Shown: positions 38,891 to 41,497 of the stretch, piece by piece
How the letters are laid out: every line of letters starts with the position of its first letter
Numbering within the stretch: the first letter of the stretch is position 1
Source: an uncultured Sutterella sp.
Lineage (GTDB): Bacteria; Pseudomonadota; Gammaproteobacteria; Burkholderiales; Burkholderiaceae_F
DNA length: 41,497 bases
Reading direction: 5' to 3'
Assembly: GCA_905201055.1 (NCBI GenBank)
Contig: CAJKMT010000010.1
Span: 1-41,497, forward strand
The notes under the pieces: model-generated
Seen by the model: the letters and a program-made list of their open reading frames with translations, nothing else
What the model was told of the DNA's origin: nothing
The model's database searches: none
Program-made: the position numbers and the translations under genes

Positions 38891-40063
38891 TTATTTATGC
38901 AACAGAATATCAGTTCCCGGAACAATCTTTCCCATCGACCACACACATCGCACATTCAGTTCCTTATCAAGAATCACAATATCAGCATCCTTACCCTTTG
39001 CCAACGTCCCTTTCCGGTCATCCACTCCGATCAAACGGGCAGGAGTCTCGGAAGCCATGCGCACGGCATCTTCCAAAGGTATGTTCGCTTTCTTCACCAT
39101 AGTACGCACCAAGATATCCATCGTAGCCAAGCTACCGGCCAGTGCTGAATGGTCTGCCATCTTACACACTCCATCCTCTATTATGTAGCGTGGATCAATA
39201 GGCACAGTACCGTCACAAGCAGCATAAGCCAGAGCATCCGTGACAAGGCAAGTATTTTCTACCCCTTTCAATTTATAAACTAATTTCAAGATAGTAGCCG
39301 GCAAGTGTATGCCGTCCGCAATGACTTCCACCGTCATTCCTTCTGTCAGATATACACTTTCTACCGTACCTTCGTACTTATATTCACGACGTTTATGAAA
39401 ACCCGGCATAGCATTATAGAAATGAGCGGCATGAGAGAATCCCACTGCATATGCAGCCTTTATCTCATCATATTCGGCTTCGGTATGAGTCACCGCCGTC
39501 ATAATCCCCTTTGAACGGGTGTATCTGGCAAAATCATGCGCACCGGGCAACTCCGGGCTGATATCCCAACGTCTGATGCAAGACGTATGTTCCAGCAAAG
39601 GAATATATTCATTTTCATCCGGTGTTTTCAGAAATCCGTCATATTGTGTTCCCGCCATCTTCGGGTTCAGATAAGGCCCCTCGATATGCAGACCGAGAAT
39701 CGGAGAGTCTTTCTCCTTCATCAGATTCTCGCATACATCGACCGCCTGATAAAGCCTTTCGAAGGAAGTAGACGACAAAGTAGGAAACATACCGGTAGCT
39801 CCATGTTTCAAGTGTGCCATAGTAGCAGTACGGAAAGCCTCCTCCGTCGTCTCCGTAAAATCATGACCACCACCTCCGTGCGCATGCATACTCACGAATC
39901 CCGGTACGATTGTCATCCCACGAGCATCAATCACCGTTGCACCGATAACCGCCAAATCACTGTTGGTCACCTCTAATATTTTTCCATCACAAATCAATAC
40001 GGAACCGTCTTTCAACCATCCCTGCGGAGTCAATATCCGTCCGTTAATTATCTGAGTCAACAT
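38891..40063 (-). CDS. nagA: N-acetylglucosamine-6-phosphate deacetylase, copy 2 of a tandem pair
   Basis: Removes the acetyl group from GlcNAc-6-phosphate. The 390-residue amidohydrolase has HAHGGGGHDF with H60 and H62, the metal-binding glutamate E128 in LGLHIEGPYLNP, metal histidines in VTHTEAEYD and AAHFYNAMPGFHKR, and the catalytic aspartate in LVTDAL. This copy keeps the canonical EGPYLN motif. The usual KGAH after it is MAGTQ here. It starts 20 bases after the stop of the upstream paralogue and leads on to the GH97 gene 115 bases later; together they look like one minus-strand unit. No Shine-Dalgarno site is seen, as is normal in Bacteroides. Confidence 0.93.
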   Translation of the reverse strand: MLTQIINGRILTPQGWLKDGSVLICDGKILEVTNSDLAVIGATVIDARGMTIVPGFVSMHAHGGGGHDFTETTEEAFRTATMAHLKHGATGMFPTLSSTSFERLYQAVDVCENLMKEKDSPILGLHIEGPYLNPKMAGTQYDGFLKTPDENEYIPLLEHTSCIRRWDISPELPGAHDFARYTRSKGIMTAVTHTEAEYDEIKAAYAVGFSHAAHFYNAMPGFHKRREYKYEGTVESVYLTEGMTVEVIADGIHLPATILKLVYKLKGVENTCLVTDALAYAACDGTVPIDPRYIIEDGVCKMADHSALAGSLATMDILVRTMVKKANIPLEDAVRMASETPARLIGVDDRKGTLAKGKDADIVILDKELNVRCVWSMGKIVPGTDILLHK

Positions 40064-40083
40064 AGTCTTCTTATTTATAGGAT

Positions 40084-41250
40084 TTAAAACAGTTTATTGA
40101 TTCCCTCTACCAATTGTCCCATTGCCCACACGGCTCTTACATTCAAGTCCTTATCCAAAGCAATGATATCGGCATCCTTACCACGTTCGAGCGTGCCCTT
40201 ACGATCCAGCACTCCCATGATACGGGCGGGTGTTTCAGAAATCATTCTAATCACATCTGCCAATGGGATTTCCGCTTTCTGCACCATCGTACGTATCAGA
40301 CGATCCATCGTCGCCACACTTCCCGCCAAAGCGGAACGGTCGGCTAGTTTACAAACCCCGTCTTCGATAATGACACGGGGGTCAAAAGCCGTTTGACTGT
40401 CGCTCGCCGCACAAGCTAACGCATCCGTTATCAGACAAGTACGCTCCACTCCTTTGATCTTGTAAACAAGGCGCAGAATCGTCGGCGGCACGTGGATACC
40501 ATCGGCCACTACTTCCACTGTCATATCGTCAATCAGATAAATACTCTCCACCGTACCTTCATATTTGTACTCTTTCCGTTTATGGAATCCCGGCATGGCA
40601 TTATAGAAATGAGTAGCATGGGTATATCCGGCTTCGTATGCCGTCTGTATATCTTCAAACTCAGCCTGCGTATGACCTACTGAAGCCAGCACCCCTTTCG
40701 CCGTGATATATTTGCCGAACTGCATGGCTCCGGGAAGTTCCGGCGCAGCGTCCCAACGCTTGATGCAGTGTGTTTCCTCCAACAAGGGAATATATTCTTC
40801 CGGGTCCGGATCTTTGATATTCTCCGGAATCTGTCCGCCCGCCATTGCCATATTGAAATAATGGCCTTCAAGATGAAGTCCGAGTACAGGACTGTCCGGT
40901 TCCGCCATCATTTTCTCAGTGGTCTCCGCAGCAGCACGGATCATCGGAATGGTAGAAGAAGAAAGAGTAGGAAAAATACTGGTAGTACCATGCTGCATGT
41001 GGGCTTTGATTGCGGTACGGAAAGCGTCTTCCGTACCTTCCATAAAGTCTCTTCCACCGCCACCGTGAACGTGGATTTCCACGCCACCCGGAACGATATA
41101 CATTCCTTTGGCATCAATCAGTTTGGCTCCGATAATGGCAAGGTCACAATTGGTTACTTCCAGAATTTTATTGTCGCGAATAAGAACTGACCCATCCTTT
41201 AGCCAGCCTTGTGGTGTCAGGATGCGTGCATTAATGATTTGTGTTAACAT
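40084..41250 (-). CDS. nagA: N-acetylglucosamine-6-phosphate deacetylase, copy 1 of a tandem pair
   Basis: A 388-residue paralogue of the following gene, with the same opening (MLTQIIN.RILTPQGWLKDGSVLI) and about two-thirds identity by eye. It keeps HVHGGGGRDF, GHTQAEFE, ATHFYNAMPGFHKR and LITDAL, so the metal site and catalytic aspartate are intact. It differs at the glutamate loop, LGLHLEGHYFNMAMAGG, where the canonical proline is histidine and the loop sequence is altered; this may shift substrate preference. A Bacteroides-type promoter box lies about 80 bases upstream. Confidence 0.92.
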   Translation of the reverse strand: MLTQIINARILTPQGWLKDGSVLIRDNKILEVTNCDLAIIGAKLIDAKGMYIVPGGVEIHVHGGGGRDFMEGTEDAFRTAIKAHMQHGTTSIFPTLSSSTIPMIRAAAETTEKMMAEPDSPVLGLHLEGHYFNMAMAGGQIPENIKDPDPEEYIPLLEETHCIKRWDAAPELPGAMQFGKYITAKGVLASVGHTQAEFEDIQTAYEAGYTHATHFYNAMPGFHKRKEYKYEGTVESIYLIDDMTVEVVADGIHVPPTILRLVYKIKGVERTCLITDALACAASDSQTAFDPRVIIEDGVCKLADRSALAGSVATMDRLIRTMVQKAEIPLADVIRMISETPARIMGVLDRKGTLERGKDADIIALDKDLNVRAVWAMGQLVEGINKLF

Positions 41251-41330
41251 ATCATTTTTATTAAATTAATTATAGGTCTACATAAACCGATGACTCTCTT
41301 TCGGGGGGAAGTACATCGATTTTTCACTTG

Positions 41331-41338
41331 CAAAATTA
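41331..41338 (-). promoter_or_regulatory. Bacteroides-type -7 promoter element for the nagA-nagA-GH97 unit
   Basis: TAATTTTG on the minus strand fits the Bacteroides housekeeping -7 consensus TAnnTTTG. A clear TTG at the -33 position is not seen at the usual 19-21 base spacing. A leader of about 75 bases would precede the first nagA. Confidence 0.45.
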
Positions 41339-41392
41339 CGCTTTTCTATCCAAATTATTGATAAAATCGTCCGCTAAACGTCCAATAAGGTA

Positions 41393-41433
41393 CAAAAAAA
41401 AGAGGTTATCAGTCTTATTGACTGACAACCTCT
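41393..41433 (-). terminator. Terminator after tRNA-Gly
   Basis: On the minus strand AGAGGTTGTCAGTC pairs with GACTGATAACCTCT (one G-U/A-C variation) around a short AATAA loop, followed by TTTTTTT. It lies ten bases beyond the tRNA 3' end. Confidence 0.9.
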
Positions 41434-41442
41434 AAATTTATC

Positions 41443-41497
41443 TGGAGCGGAAAACGAGACTCGAACTCGCGACCCTAACCTTGGCAAGGTTATGCTC
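41443..41497 (-). tRNA. tRNA-Gly (anticodon GCC), 5' part beyond the window
   Basis: The minus strand shows an anticodon stem-loop AACCTTGCCAAGGTT with GCC flanked by T and A. It also shows a T arm GCGAG-TTCGAGT-CTCGT, and a 3' acceptor strand TTTCCGC followed by discriminator T and an encoded CCA. The D arm and 5' acceptor strand (expected GCGGAAA) lie past base 41,497. An encoded CCA is common in Bacteroides. Confidence 0.92.

Noticed and set aside
1..41497. CRISPR array, prophage or integrative element
   Set aside because: No regularly spaced repeats, cas, integrase, capsid or conjugation genes are seen on either strand.

Overview
The window looks like a chimeric metagenomic contig made of pieces from three unrelated gut bacteria. 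(1) Bases 1 to about 441 are Firmicutes-like, probably Lachnospiraceae: the end of a GH65 glycoside phosphorylase, then the start of an EamA/DMT permease behind a strong GGGAGG ribosome site. (2) Bases from about 442 to about 35,858 are one continuous stretch of a Burkholderiales-type betaproteobacterium, most like Sutterellaceae (Sutterella/Parasutterella). Gene content, RpoH-type heat-shock promoters, an autotransporter and a RelA-type synthetase support this. (3) Bases from about 35,859 to 41,497 are Bacteroides-like: an acyl-CoA synthetase, a GH97 lipoprotein, two tandem nagA genes and a tRNA-Gly running off the end. At each joint a gene on one side and a gene on the other are both cut mid-frame, which points to misassembly and not gene transfer. 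These placements are my inference from protein character; no search was run.

The betaproteobacterial part is mostly housekeeping. From the left it holds a truncated Mn-dependent pyrophosphatase, hemCD, argH, a PLP aminotransferase, cstA, a small membrane protein behind relA, rhlE, pncB-nhaD, and an iron-sulfur run fdxA-fpr-rnfB-like-nth. Then come rpsP-rimM (without trmD-rplS following), ansA, mntP, brnQ and dinB. Further right are a TDT/TehA-type transporter, a PAP2 phosphatase, hemH-grpE-dnaK-dnaJ on the minus strand, queC, and a queuosine-precursor transporter cut by the second joint.

The most distinctive accessory locus is 22,366-27,997. It begins with a 440-base AT-rich non-coding leader containing an 8-C tract and three hairpins. 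A 155-residue protein with three helix-turn-helix-like units follows, then a 1185-residue autotransporter and, 5 bases later, a secreted VWA-OmpA fusion. I read it as a surface-adhesion module with possible phase-variable or RNA-level control. Other points worth checking are two mutually exclusive hairpins in front of cstA, a cysteine-rich N-terminus on GrpE, heat-shock promoters whose -10 boxes sit inside palindromes, and a terminator-like hairpin in the rpsP leader.

In the Bacteroides part the GH97 enzyme and two diverged NagA paralogues share one strand and probably serve glycan and amino-sugar use. A bidirectional terminator separates them from the convergent acyl-CoA synthetase.
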